From NCBI GenBank assembly GCA_051653965.1, contig JBOFXG010000002.1, forward strand, positions 124,001 to 188,000: 64,000 nucleotides of DNA, in the 5' to 3' direction. Every line of letters starts with the position of its first letter. Position 1 is the stretch's first letter. The stretch comes from CAMREV01 sp051653965 (GTDB lineage: Bacteria > Bacillota_I > Bacilli_A > Mycoplasmatales > Mycoplasmoidaceae). Below, piece by piece: positions 53,480 through 63,434 of this stretch. The position numbers were made by a program, and so were the translations under genes. The notes under the pieces were generated by a model. The model did no database searches. It was not told the DNA's origin and saw only the letters and a list, made by a program, of their open reading frames with translations.

Positions 53480-54582
53480 CTTAGAGGTACTAAAATTTGT
53501 GTAAATTTAATATCATTTTCATCTTTTAACATTATTGGTTTATTTATGTCAGAAATATAAAATGTTATTTCATTTTTTTCAAAAGTTTTTAATAATGAAA
53601 TTAGATATGCGATATTGATTTCAAATTCAAGTTTATCTATGTTTTTTGATTCAATTTCTATAATCTCACTAGCTGAACCAATTTCATTACTTTTAAATGA
53701 TATCAAAATGTCATTTCTACTTATTCTAAAATTAGCAATTGGTTTGCTATCATTTATTATTAATGATAAGCCTCTATTTAAGACATTTTGTAATTTATAT
53801 TTATCTACTTTAAGATTACTAATATAGTCTTGCTGAATTATTTTATCAATTGAAGGAAAATTACCTTCAATATTTTTTGTTGATATTATTACATTGTTAA
53901 ATTTAATAATTATTTTATTATCTTTTTTAAAAAAATCGAATTGTGTATCACTAGCAATATCTAGAATATTTTTGATAATTGATGGCTCAATTATCATTTT
54001 AATTTTGCTTCCATTAAAGTGGTATTTAATTAATGATAATTTAAATGTGTCTGAAGCAACTGCTCTTAACATATGATCTTCTGTTTCAGAATCAATTAAA
54101 ACTCCATTAAAAATAGATTCTTTTTCAATGTTTGTATTAACTGATGGAGATACCTTTTTACTTATTTCAAATAATTGTTTAGCAGATAGCACAATTGTAT
54201 CTCATCCACTATTATCAAATTTAAGATTGGGGTATTCTTCTACATTCATGATGTTTATGTTTGAGTCAAATCTACCTGATTTTATTTTAAGTAATGAATT
54301 ATCTATTTTCTCTAGTAGGATATCTTCATTTTCAAGTTTAGATATTATGTTTAATAGAGTTTTAGCTTTTACTAGTATAGTTCCTTCTTCAAATATCTGA
54401 ATTCCTTCAGATATTTGATATATAGAAGAAGATGTTCCATTAGAAGATGTTAATCTAATTTTATTATCTTTTATTTCCAATAGAACTGATTGTAAAACAG
54501 GGTAAATAGTATTTTGTCCAATTATGCTATTGCAAAATTTTAATCCATTTAATATTTTATCTTTTTTTACTATTACTCTCAT
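53470..54582 (-). CDS. dnaN: DNA polymerase III beta sliding clamp
   Basis: 370 residues, three clamp domains: MRVIVKKDKILNGLKFCNSI, then NINIMNVEEYPNLKF and the C-terminal ILVPLRKN (usual P-M-R-x ending region). One TGA-coded Trp at 54202 splits it under the standard code. Clamp tethers the polymerase to DNA. Order dnaA-dnaN is the usual one. Confidence 0.94.
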
Positions 54583-54662
54583 TTATTTATCCTTATTTAT
54601 TTTTTGATTTATTTAAATTGTATTATTATTAACAGCGTTGGAACTGTTATCTTTGTGGGAAA
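54583..54662. promoter_or_regulatory. dnaA-dnaN intergenic region, possible accessory origin element
   Basis: 80 bp, AT-rich. It contains TGTGGGAAA at 54654-54662 (7 of 9 with the inverted DnaA box TGTGGATAA) next to the dnaA stop and a 6-bp hairpin (TAACAG/CTGTTA, 54630-54649). Not enough boxes to call an origin by itself. Confidence 0.35.
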
Positions 54663-56009
54663 CTATATATTATTTATTAAATTAGTAATAAATTTATTTA
54701 AATCACTATCAGATTCTATTACCTTCTTTATTTTCTTATATGATTCTAAAATAGTTGAGTGATCTCTATTAGAGAAAAATGTCCCAATTTCAGCATATGA
54801 CATTTTCATTTTTTCTCTCAATATATATATACATATTTGTCTTGAAAATGCTACTTCTTTTGTTCTTATTTTAGATACAATTAATTCCTTACTTACACTA
54901 TAATTCATTGCAACTGTTTCTATTACAATATTCGGGCTTACTTTATAACCAGAATTAACTAATCCATTATCTAATTCTATATCTAATAATTCTTTTATTT
55001 TTTCTTCATTAATTGTAAAGTTTTCATCTTCTTCAATACTTACTTGAAAGATTATTTTGTTAATAACTCCTTCTAATGATCTAATGTCTGAATTAAATCT
55101 ATTTGCAATAAATTTAATTGAGTTATTTGAGAATTTTACTCCATTAACATCTTTATTAATTTTATGTTTTATTATTTCACAAATTGTCTCTGAATCTGGT
55201 TTACCTAATTTTATTGTTAGACCTGAATTAAATCTTGATATCATTCTATTATCTATTTTAAGTTCATTTGGACTTCTATCTGAACTTATAATAATTTTTT
55301 TATTATTTTTAATGTAGTAATTAAAAATGTTGAAAAAAATTTCATTCATTTTATCTTTATTAGATAAAAATTGGATATCATCTACTATTAAGATATCATA
55401 TGCATCAAATGATTTTTTATATTCTTCTATTTCTTTGCTTCCATATGACATATATTCATAAGACTCTCTTACAAAGTCTTCAATGTTCATGTATTTTATA
55501 ATTAAATCTTTTTCTTTTTTAATTTCAATTCCAATTGCATTAATTATATGTGTTTTTCCTAAACCTGTATCTCCATAAACAAAGAAAGGATTGTATTTGT
55601 TTTGTTCATCATTACAAATTTGTTTTGCTGCTTTAAATAATTTTTTATTAAACTTTCCAACAACAAAATTATCAAAAGTTAATTTATAATTAAGATTATC
55701 TTTTGTTTCTTTAAGATTTTCAATTTTATGTTCTTCTTGCTTCTTGATTTCACCTTTATATGAATATTTAATTATCATATTTTGATTTGTTGATTCAAGA
55801 AATAATTCATGTATTTTTTCTGCAAATTCTTCTTCAATTATCTTTCTTGAAAATTCATTTGGAGCTTCAATAACAATTTTATTGTTCTCAATTTTTGCTA
55901 TGTTAGTTTTTAAAAAAAAATTTTCATAAAAATTTTGATTTTCAATGAAATTTTGCATCTTAATTTGAATATTCACCCAAACCTTTTTTAGAAATTCTTT
56001 ATTTTGCAT
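54663..56009 (-). CDS. dnaA: Chromosomal replication initiator DnaA
   Basis: 448 residues. AAA+ domain: Walker A GDTGLGKTH near 145, Walker B ILIVDDIQFL near 210, Arg/sensor block ISSDRSPNELK. Domain IV helix-turn-helix with SNRDHSTILESYKK for DnaA-box recognition. The N-terminal domain I is present (about 1-85). It opens the origin and loads the helicase. Confidence 0.97.
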   Translation of the reverse strand: MQNKEFLKKVWVNIQIKMQNFIENQNFYENFFLKTNIAKIENNKIVIEAPNEFSRKIIEEEFAEKIHELFLESTNQNMIIKYSYKGEIKKQEEHKIENLKETKDNLNYKLTFDNFVVGKFNKKLFKAAKQICNDEQNKYNPFFVYGDTGLGKTHIINAIGIEIKKEKDLIIKYMNIEDFVRESYEYMSYGSKEIEEYKKSFDAYDILIVDDIQFLSNKDKMNEIFFNIFNYYIKNNKKIIISSDRSPNELKIDNRMISRFNSGLTIKLGKPDSETICEIIKHKINKDVNGVKFSNNSIKFIANRFNSDIRSLEGVINKIIFQVSIEEDENFTINEEKIKELLDIELDNGLVNSGYKVSPNIVIETVAMNYSVSKELIVSKIRTKEVAFSRQICIYILREKMKMSYAEIGTFFSNRDHSTILESYKKIKKVIESDSDLNKFITNLINNI

Positions 56010-56131
56010 TTATTAACCTATGTAAGTATTATAAATAATTAGTTTTATTATAACCTATAATGTGGTAAAATATTTAATGCTTGTTATTTAGTAACATACG
56101 TATATATTTAATGGGCTTACAGAGGAAAAAA
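56010..56131. other. Probable replication origin region (dnaA-rpmH)
   Basis: 122 bp separating minus-strand dnaA from plus-strand rpmH. The main switch in gene direction of the window is here: almost all genes to the left point left, all to the right point right, as expected for leading-strand co-orientation from an origin. One DnaA-box-like TGTGGTAAA (7 of 9) at 56061-56069 and very AT-rich flanks. It also holds the divergent promoters. Consensus boxes are scarce, so the precise unwinding site cannot be placed. Confidence 0.55.
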
Positions 56132-56275
56132 ATGAAAAGAACTTATCAACCTAACAAAAGAAGAAAATTCAAAAAACACGGATTTTTGTCTAGAAGTAAG
56201 TCAACTGCTGGTAAGAATGTAATTAGTAGAAGAAGACAAAAAGGTAGACACAACTTAACTGTTTCAGATGAATAA
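56132..56275 (+). CDS. rpmH: 50S ribosomal protein L34
   Basis: 47 residues, MKRTYQPNKRRKFKKHGFLS, very basic. I start at ATG 56132 with AGAGGA upstream rather than 17 codons earlier, since the earlier region is not L34-like. Eight-nt overlap with rnpA. Confidence 0.96.
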   Translation: MKRTYQPNKRRKFKKHGFLSRSKSTAGKNVISRRRQKGRHNLTVSDE

Positions 56276-56600
56276 AAAATATCGATTAAATAAAGTTTTG
56301 TTTAATGATGTTTTTAAAATTAGCAAGGTTTCACATTCTGATAATTTTATAATTAAATTTAAAAATAATTCAGAAAAAAAAGCTAGGATTGGAATATCTG
56401 CATCAAAAAAGTTTTTTAAAAGTTCTGTTTTAAGAAATAAAATTAAAAGGCAAATAAGATCAATTTTACAACCAATTGTTTCTCAATTGAAGAGCTTTGA
56501 TTTAGTAATTATTGCTAAAAAAGAATATGATATTAATTCTTATGAAAAACAAAAAGAAGAATTAATATCTTTAATTAAAAAAAATAATATTTTAAATTAG
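56268..56600 (+). CDS. rnpA: Ribonuclease P protein component
   Basis: 110 residues with the RNA-binding RNR region (SVLRNKIKRQIRSILQPIVS). Helps the RNase P RNA cleave tRNA 5' leaders. Starts inside rpmH, the usual arrangement. Confidence 0.92.
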   Translation: MNKKYRLNKVLFNDVFKISKVSHSDNFIIKFKNNSEKKARIGISASKKFFKSSVLRNKIKRQIRSILQPIVSQLKSFDLVIIAKKEYDINSYEKQKEELISLIKKNNILN

Positions 56601-56612
56601 GGGGGATAAAAA

Positions 56613-57770
56613 ATGAGAGAGTTTATACTTAAAAATAATAATATAGTTAATAACTCTGTTTTTGTCTCTTCTCCTGTTTGAAGTAGAACTATTGATACAA
56701 AAGAAAAATCTAAAAATGATGTTAAAAAGGTTTTTAAAATAATATTAAAATCACTTAAGTTTTTAATATATGCTTTTTTATTACTTATGGGTCTTTGGGG
56801 ATGTTTTCAAACTATGGCTGAAAGTGAAACACAAACTAGTGTTATTCTTGGTGACGGTTTAGAGTTTGGTTATTTATTTGGAACTACTGGAGATGTTAGA
56901 TATGACTTAAGTGGTAGGTTGGATACTGATTATTACATATATGCCATAAACCAGTTTAATTTTAATTATGGTCCTTTTTATGCCCTGTTTGTCTTTCCTG
57001 GAGCTTCATTAGTTCTTACTATTATGTATTCAATGAAAGATGCATGAGGTGGTTTAAATGCCTTATTAGCAATTTTCTTATTACTATTAATAATTAGAGT
57101 AGTTACTCTTTTAATTTCTATTAGATCTACTATTCAAAATGAAAAGATGCAAGAGATTCAAGGTAAAGTAGCAGAAATTAATGCTAAATATAAAGATCAA
57201 AAAGATGCTGAATCAAGGCAAAAGAAACAAATAGAAGTTTCTGCTATTTATAAAAAGCATAGTGTAAAACCATTTGCTGCTTTTGAACAGATCTTTATTA
57301 CCATGCCAATATTTTTAGTAGTATATAGGGTTATTACAATAATAAGACCTTTAAAAGATACTAATCTATTTAATATTTGAAACTTATCTGAAACTCCTAT
57401 GGAGCAAATCTTTAGTAATATAACTGATGGTGGTTGAGTTTATATTTTCTTCTTGTTACTTGTAGTACCTGTGCAAATATTCTCTCAAAAATTACCTCAG
57501 ATATTAACTAAAAAAAGAAGTTCTTCAGCTAAAGCTATTAGTAGTAAGGGTAATGATCAAATGAAAAAAATGAAAACCATTCAAACTGTAATGATGGTAT
57601 TCATGGCATTCATTTTAGTAACATCTGCAACAGGTATTGGATTGTATTGATTCCTAAGTTCAATATTTAGTATTTTACAAACATTATTCTTACATAAATT
57701 AATTATGAATGGTAAAAAGAAAAACAAGAAAACTAATAAGATTCTTGAAGAACTAGGCATTCAAACTTAA
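56613..57770 (+). CDS. yidC: Membrane protein insertase YidC/Oxa1
   Basis: 385 residues. N-terminal membrane helix near 50-65, then the Oxa1 core (about 145-365) with the conserved groove Arg (LLLLIIRVVTLLIS), FEQIFITMPIFLVVYRVI and MVFMAFILVTSATGIGLYWFLSSI. A basic C-terminus. Four or five TGA-coded Trp. A strong GGGGGGAT Shine-Dalgarno. Shares one base with rsmA. Confidence 0.93.
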
Positions 57771-58588
57771 TGAATAATAAAGAATTAATTAAACATTTAA
57801 GAGAAACAAATTTTATTCCATCTAAAAAAATGGGACAAAATTTTTTAATATGCAATAACTATAAAAATTTAATTGTTAATAGCTTAGATATCCAAGAAGA
57901 AGATAATATTATTGAAATAGGGCCTGGTTTTGGAGCATTAACTTCCTTAATAATTAACAAAACAAATAAACTTAAATTAGTGGAATTAGATAAAAGAATT
58001 CATGCTCACTTAAAAGAGAATTTTCTAGGAATAGAAATTATAAATAATAATATATTAGATATAAATTTAGATGATATTTGTATTAAAGATGAAACTAATA
58101 AAATTATTTCTAATTTGCCATATTCAATCTCTTCTAAAGCAATTGTAAAAATTATTAAATGCAAATATATTGAATCATCTATTTTAATGATTCAAAAAGA
58201 AGTTGCTGAAAGAATTATAGCTAAAGAATGTTCTAAAAATTATAATGGTTTTTCTGTTTTTATTCAATTAGTTTGTGAAACTAAAAAGTTATTTGATGTT
58301 CCAAATACTGTATTTTATCCTAAGCCAAATGTTACTTCTTCTGTTATTAAATTAACTAGAAAAAATAACCTAGATTTTGATATTGATAAAATTGAAAAAT
58401 TTATTAGAAAATGTTTTGGTCAAAAGAGAAAAACAATTTTTAATAATCTTAAAGAATTTTTTAATCATGAAGATATTATCAATGCTTTATTAAAATTAGA
58501 AATAGATAAAAATAGAAGGCCAGAAACTTTATTATTAGAACAATATAAAAAACTATTTTTATATTTAAATTTTACTTATTTTTTTTAA
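57770..58588 (+). CDS. rsmA: 16S rRNA (adenine1518/1519-N6)-dimethyltransferase
   Basis: 272 residues. SAM motif EIGPGFGALTSLII near residue 48, catalytic SNLPYSISSKAI (NLPY) near 112. Dimethylates two adjacent adenines in the 16S 3' end. Its ATG overlaps the yidC stop. Conserved context yidC-ksgA as in M. genitalium. Confidence 0.95.
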   Translation: MNNKELIKHLRETNFIPSKKMGQNFLICNNYKNLIVNSLDIQEEDNIIEIGPGFGALTSLIINKTNKLKLVELDKRIHAHLKENFLGIEIINNNILDINLDDICIKDETNKIISNLPYSISSKAIVKIIKCKYIESSILMIQKEVAERIIAKECSKNYNGFSVFIQLVCETKKLFDVPNTVFYPKPNVTSSVIKLTRKNNLDFDIDKIEKFIRKCFGQKRKTIFNNLKEFFNHEDIINALLKLEIDKNRRPETLLLEQYKKLFLYLNFTYFF

Positions 58589-58818
58589 AAATATAATTTA
58601 TTTTATATATTAAAAATTTATCTATAAATTCAATTTTCTATTATCTCTTTGAGATCACGAATATTTTCAATAATTATAATTATACTCTTTGAATATTCTA
58701 TATTATTCATTTCATAAAATTATTTTTTATAAATATTTATTAAAATAGGATTTTTTATTTCTAAAATATAGTAAAATTTATTATAAACAATAAAAATATA
58801 AATGTAAAAAAGGTTTTA
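58589..58818. other. AT-rich gap before the restriction-modification genes
   Basis: 230 bp without a convincing gene. A 31-codon minus-strand frame lies here (MNNIEYSK...) but has no Shine-Dalgarno and no family resemblance. The plus strand has TATAGT- and TATAAA-like -10 candidates at about 58767-58785 and an AAAGG 5-6 nt before the methyltransferase ATG. It marks the boundary from core genes to accessory genes. Confidence 0.6.
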
Positions 58819-60444
58819 ATGAATAAAAAAATATTAAATACAATTTTTTACAAAAGTTCATCAAATATGAACGAAGTCCCTGATAATAGTGTTGATTTAA
58901 TTGTTACATCCCCACCATATTTCAACATAAAAGATTATTCCAAAGATGGAAAACAAGAAAAAAAGCATTCTACTTCAAATATTGATGATATTAGTTTAAT
59001 TAATGAATATGATTATTATTTAAATAGCCTTTTGAAGGTATGAAAAGAATGTGAGAGAGTTTTAAAACCAAATGGCAAATTATGTATAAATGTTCCCTTG
59101 TTACCCATGAAAAAAAAAGATTATTCAACTCATAAAAATAGGCATATCTTTGACATACAAAGTGACATTCAAAATTCAATTTTAAAAAAAACAAAATTAT
59201 TTCTTATGGATCTTTATATTTGAAATAGAACAAACTCAAGTAAAAATTTAATGTTTGGAAGTTATCCATTTCCTACAAACTTTTATAATCAGAATATTAT
59301 TGAATTTATAACAGTTTTTGTAAAAGATGGCTCTAGAGAAAGGGCTACAAAAGAAATAAAGGAAAAAAGCAAATTAACACAATGGGAATGAGTAAATTTC
59401 ACTAAACAAATTTGAGATATTCCTATTCCAAATAAAAGTGATATTGCATTTGGTAATCATAGTGCAATAATGCCCGAAGAAATACCTTTTAGATTAATAA
59501 AATTATATAGTTTTTATAATGATGTTGTTTTGGACCCTTTTTCAGGAAGTGGAACAACATTAAAGGTCGCAAAAAATTTAGGAAGAAATTACATTGGTTA
59601 TGAATTGTACAAACATTATGATTCAATAATTAATAAAAAATTGAATTATGTTAAAAAAAATGAAGAAAATAAATATATAAACTCAATAATTACAAAAGAT
59701 GTCATAAAAGCATTGGATTTAGTTCCAAATGATTCTTTTGACTTAATTATTGCAGATCCTCCATACAATATATCTATTGCGAAATGAGATTCATTTGATG
59801 ATGAATATTTATATTTTAATTTTATGAAAAACTGAATAAATAAGTCAATTTTTAAATTAAAAGAAGGTGGTTCATTTTACTTATTTAATAATTCTAGAAA
59901 TTCTTCAAAATTATTAAGTTTTATTGAAGAGAGCGGTTTGGTTTTTCAAAACTCAATAATATGATATAAAAAAGATGGTTTTTCCCCATCTAAAAATAAA
60001 TTTGTAAATAACCAGGAAACTATACTTTTTTTTACAAAGGGATATAACTATACTTTTAACTTTGATAAAGTAAGGATTCCATATAATTCGATTGAAAGAA
60101 TTGAGCATGCTTCTAAAAAAGGAATAAAGAAAAATGGAAAAATTTGATATCCAAATGAAAAAGGAAAACTATGCACAGATGTTTGAGAGTTTGCGTCAGA
60201 TAGACATTTAAAAAAAGTTAATGGTAAAATTTCCAAATCATCCCACCCAACAATTAAACCTGAGCCATTGATTGAAAGAATAATTTTTGCAAGCACCAAT
60301 GAAAATGATTTAGTATTAGATTTGTTCAGTGGTAGTGGAACTACTTCATATATTTGTAAAAAAAATAATAGAAATTTTATTGCAATTGAAAATGATAAAC
60401 AATATGTAAATTTAATAAAGGAGAGACTTAATTTTGACAAATAA
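58819..60444 (+). CDS. Fused double DNA methyltransferase (two N4/N6 domains)
   Basis: 541 residues, checked codon by codon through the TGA-coded Trp. Two complete beta-type (N6_N4 family) domains in one chain. Domain 1: motif IV TSPPY at 30-34 and SAM motif DPFSGSGTT at 239-247. Domain 2: motif IV ADPPYN at 312-317 and SAM motif DLFSGSGTT at 501-509. SPPY is frequent in N4-cytosine and DPPY in N6-adenine enzymes, so the halves may modify different bases or strands. Eleven-nt overlap with the nuclease gene. Likely the modification half of a Type II system with an asymmetric site (inference). Confidence 0.88.
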
Positions 60445-61636
60445 TAATTTAGATGATCTTTTAAAAATTAATAGTGAAAATGAATCATTAATTTTCATAA
60501 AAGAAAGATTTGAAGGTAACAATTATAGAGGTATTCATTTATTTCAACACAATAGATGCGGATCAAATAAATTTTATTCTATGCTTGAAGTAATAAAGGA
60601 TTATTCAAAAAATTCAGAAGATTATTGAGTTGAAATTCCTATTGGTGATGAAAACAATGGCAAAAATAATGGCTATTCTTTAGGTAATTATCCTTCTTTT
60701 CAGAATATAGTTAATTCTATAAAAAATAAAACAGGATCAGGCACAGCACAAACCCTTCAAAAAAATTATTTTCCTGATTGGGAAAAAATGGAATTAATAG
60801 AAAGAAGAAAAGATAAATATTCGAACAAAAAATATTTTAAACTTTCTTATAAAATAATTTCTACTAATATAGATTATTGAATTGAAAATGATTTTTATAA
60901 AATGTCAATATATAAGGTTTTCGAAAATTATATATATGATTTATTTTGTATTTTAGATAATATAGATGAAATAAAAGAGCTAGAGTTTTTGCTTTTTTTT
61001 ACATATATAGATAATCTTTCTGAAAGATGAGAAGATGTTTTAGGATTAATTAATTCTTGAAGAAATCTAAGTTATTCTTCTAGAGAAAATGCAATTAGCA
61101 TATTAAAAGAATATATGAATCCAAAAAATTATAAAGGTTTACCAAAAAATAAAAAAAAAGATTATGGTAATTTTAAAAATGAAACACAACAAATAATTTC
61201 AAATCTTGATGCTTCAGGTTTATTTATTGTAGAAAATAGCAATATAGTTTTAAAAAAATCAAATAAAAATAAATTTATAAGAAACAAAAAACCAAAGGAT
61301 GAATATTTTGCCAAACATAAAGTTTCAAAAAAACTTGGATATGAAATGGATCATATCGTTAAGTTTTCTTTTGCTACTTCAATTGAGGATGTAATCTATT
61401 TGGATAATTATAAAAATCTTATTTACATTTCTGGAACTGAACATAACATAAAGACTCAATTAGGAAGTAATCATATGATACTTTCAGAAAATAAAAATGG
61501 TTTTTCACTTGCTGATGTTCGTAGTAGAAGTGAAAATATTGATTTAGTTTTTAATTCTAATTTGGAATTTAATAAAGATCTTACTAATGAATATTTATCT
61601 TATAATATTAAATTATTGGAAAAATATTGTAAGTAA
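60434..61636 (+). CDS. HNH restriction endonuclease
   Basis: 400 residues, start TTG at 60434 with AAGGAG upstream, overlapping the methyltransferase end. C-terminal HNH: D306-H307 (EMDHIVKF), N328 (DNYKNLIY) and H337 (GTEHNIKT) fit a beta-beta-alpha-metal nuclease. The N-terminal ~280 residues, with no motif I know, probably bind the target site. Seven or so TGA-coded Trp. Partner of the fused methyltransferase. The specificity cannot be read from the sequence. Confidence 0.8.
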
Positions 61637-61681
61637 TTTTTTAAATTATTCTTTCTATTATAAAAAAATAAATCATATTTA

Positions 61682-61712
61682 TTATTTTTATAAATATAAT
61701 TTATAAAAATAA
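61682..61712. repeat. Perfect 14-bp inverted repeat before the aldo/keto reductase
   Basis: Arms TTATTTTTATAAAT and ATTTATAAAAATAA with a 3-bp spacer, 18 bp before the reductase start. It is composed only of A and T, so chance is possible; could be a weak terminator for the nuclease gene or an operator. Confidence 0.45.
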
Positions 61713-61729
61713 TATAAAAGGATAATTAA

Positions 61730-62566
61730 ATGAATAAATTTTTAAATTCAAAAATTGGATATGGAACTTATAAGGTTACATACCAAGAAGAATTAAATAA
61801 TTCAATTAAATGAGCAATACTTGCAAAGTATGATTTTATAGATACTGCTGCATTTTATAAAAATGAAACTCAAATAGGCAAAGCAATTAAAAAATTTAAA
61901 AAAGAATTTCCTAATAAAGAAATTTTACCAATTCAAACAAAAATATTTCCTAATAACTTTAATAAGAATCTTGTTTCAGAACTTAAAATTTCTTTAAAAA
62001 AATTAGGTAATTTAAAATCAGTTGAAGCTTGTTTATTACATAGACCTCATGTAGATAATACAATTAATGTTAAAGCATGAAAAGAATTAATTAAATGTCA
62101 AAAATTAGGATTAGTTAAGTATATTGGTGTATCTAATTTTGAACCAGATATGATTAGAATTTTATACAATGAAACAAGCATTATACCTCAAATTGTTCAA
62201 GATGAAGCTAGTGTTAATTCAATTAGAAATGATAGGATTAAATTTTCTAAAGATAATAAAATAATGATGCAAGGTTGAAGACCAATGGGATTATTAGAAA
62301 AAAATATGAAATCTCTATTATTAAAAAAGATGGCTAAAAAATATAAATGCAATATTTCTGATATATTAATTGCTTTCTCTGTTTCTAAGAGCTATATACC
62401 AATTGTTAAATCATCAAATGAAAAAAGAATTTATGCTAATGTTAAAGCTTTAAAAATTAAATTGAAAAAAGAAGATGTTGTTGAATTAGAACTTAATTTA
62501 AATGAACATCAATCAACTATTTCTAATGGAACTGATAGTTATGCTTTTTTATCTTTAAAAAAATAA
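61730..62566 (+). CDS. Aldo/keto reductase
   Basis: 278 residues, TIM-barrel NADPH-dependent reductase. Catalytic Asp and Tyr in FIDTAAFYKNE, Lys in IQTKIF, His in CLLHRPH; C-terminal cofactor-binding VKSSNEKRI. A conserved metabolic enzyme between the restriction genes and ispE, with AAAGGAT Shine-Dalgarno. Substrate unknown, perhaps methylglyoxal or other small aldehydes. Confidence 0.9.
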
Positions 62567-62581
62567 ATATAAAGAGTAAAA

Positions 62582-63328
62582 GTGCAAATTAAATCATATT
62601 CAAAAGTTAATTTATTTTTACTAGTTAGTAATAAAAAATATAAAAACTTACACAAAATAAAATCATTATTTATTTTAAATCGAGATATTTTTGATGAAAT
62701 AGAAATTAATAAATCAAATTCATTAAAAATAAACTATTTTAATAACAATAAAAAAATATCTATTAAAAATTGTAATGTTAATAGAATTCTTTTATTCATC
62801 AAACAAAAATATAATGTTGATATTAATTTTGATATCAAGATTAATAAAAATATTCCTATTGGCTCTGGCATTGGAGGCTCTTCTTCCAATGCTGCATATA
62901 TTGCTAAATATATTTTAGATTTAAATAATATTTATTTTAAAAATGATTATGAATCATTTATAGAAATAGGATCTGACATACCCTTCTTCTTGTCCAGCTT
63001 TGAATGTGCATATGTTTCTGAATATGGAAATAAAATAATTGAAAAAAGAAAACCTAAAATAAATTATGAAATTATATTTAATGATATAGAAATATCAACA
63101 AAAAAAGTTTATGATAATTTTTTCATTAAAAACAAATTGAACATTTTTAGATCTTATTTTTTTCAATCTTTATTTTTAAAAATTAGAAAATATAATTTTT
63201 TAATAAATGATCTTCAAGAATCATGTTTTAATATCAATACTGAACTAAAAAATAGATTCAATAAAGAAAAAAATAATAATAAATACCTTATTTTAATTGG
63301 ATCTGGTTCTAGCTTTATAAAATTTTAA
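62582..63328 (+). CDS. ispE: 4-diphosphocytidyl-2-C-methyl-D-erythritol kinase
   Basis: 248 residues, GHMP kinase. ATP loop IPIGSGIGGSSSNAA near residues 92-106, substrate block IGSDIPFFLS near 127, third motif LILIGSGSSF at the C-terminus. Fourth enzyme of the MEP pathway. The chain ends just after the third motif, about 20-30 residues short of most family members. GTG start at 62582 with a 15-nt gap to the reductase. Only one divergent enzyme-like gene pair (ispE, ispF) is seen in the window. Confidence 0.88.
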   Translation: MQIKSYSKVNLFLLVSNKKYKNLHKIKSLFILNRDIFDEIEINKSNSLKINYFNNNKKISIKNCNVNRILLFIKQKYNVDINFDIKINKNIPIGSGIGGSSSNAAYIAKYILDLNNIYFKNDYESFIEIGSDIPFFLSSFECAYVSEYGNKIIEKRKPKINYEIIFNDIEISTKKVYDNFFIKNKLNIFRSYFFQSLFLKIRKYNFLINDLQESCFNINTELKNRFNKEKNNNKYLILIGSGSSFIKF

Positions 63329-63434
63329 AATAAGATTATCTTTATTGATATATTTGCTTTTTTAACTTGTATAGATCTGATTAAATATATGTATAATATT
63401 ATTAATAAAAAATTTATAAAGAGGTTTTAATATT
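63329..63434 (+). promoter_or_regulatory. cas9 promoter region
   Basis: A TATAAT at 63392-63397 with a TTGTAT 19 bp upstream (63367-63372) and AAAGAGG 10-11 nt before the GTG start. A weak hairpin (63329-63346) follows ispE. No CRISPR repeat or clear tracrRNA anti-repeat is recognisable in these 106 bp. Confidence 0.5.

Noticed and set aside
58621..58690. Minus-strand mini-ORF (MNNIEYSK)
   Set aside because: About 31 codons, no ribosome-binding site, no family resemblance; expected by chance.
58589..58818. tRNA or small RNA gene in the AT-rich gap
   Set aside because: No cloverleaf-like GC stems or tRNA consensus blocks; base composition too AT-rich. No tRNA, rRNA, tmRNA or RNase P RNA was found in the window.
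63329..63434. tracrRNA upstream of cas9
   Set aside because: No repeat is available in the window for comparison and no stable hairpin chain is visible in 106 bp.
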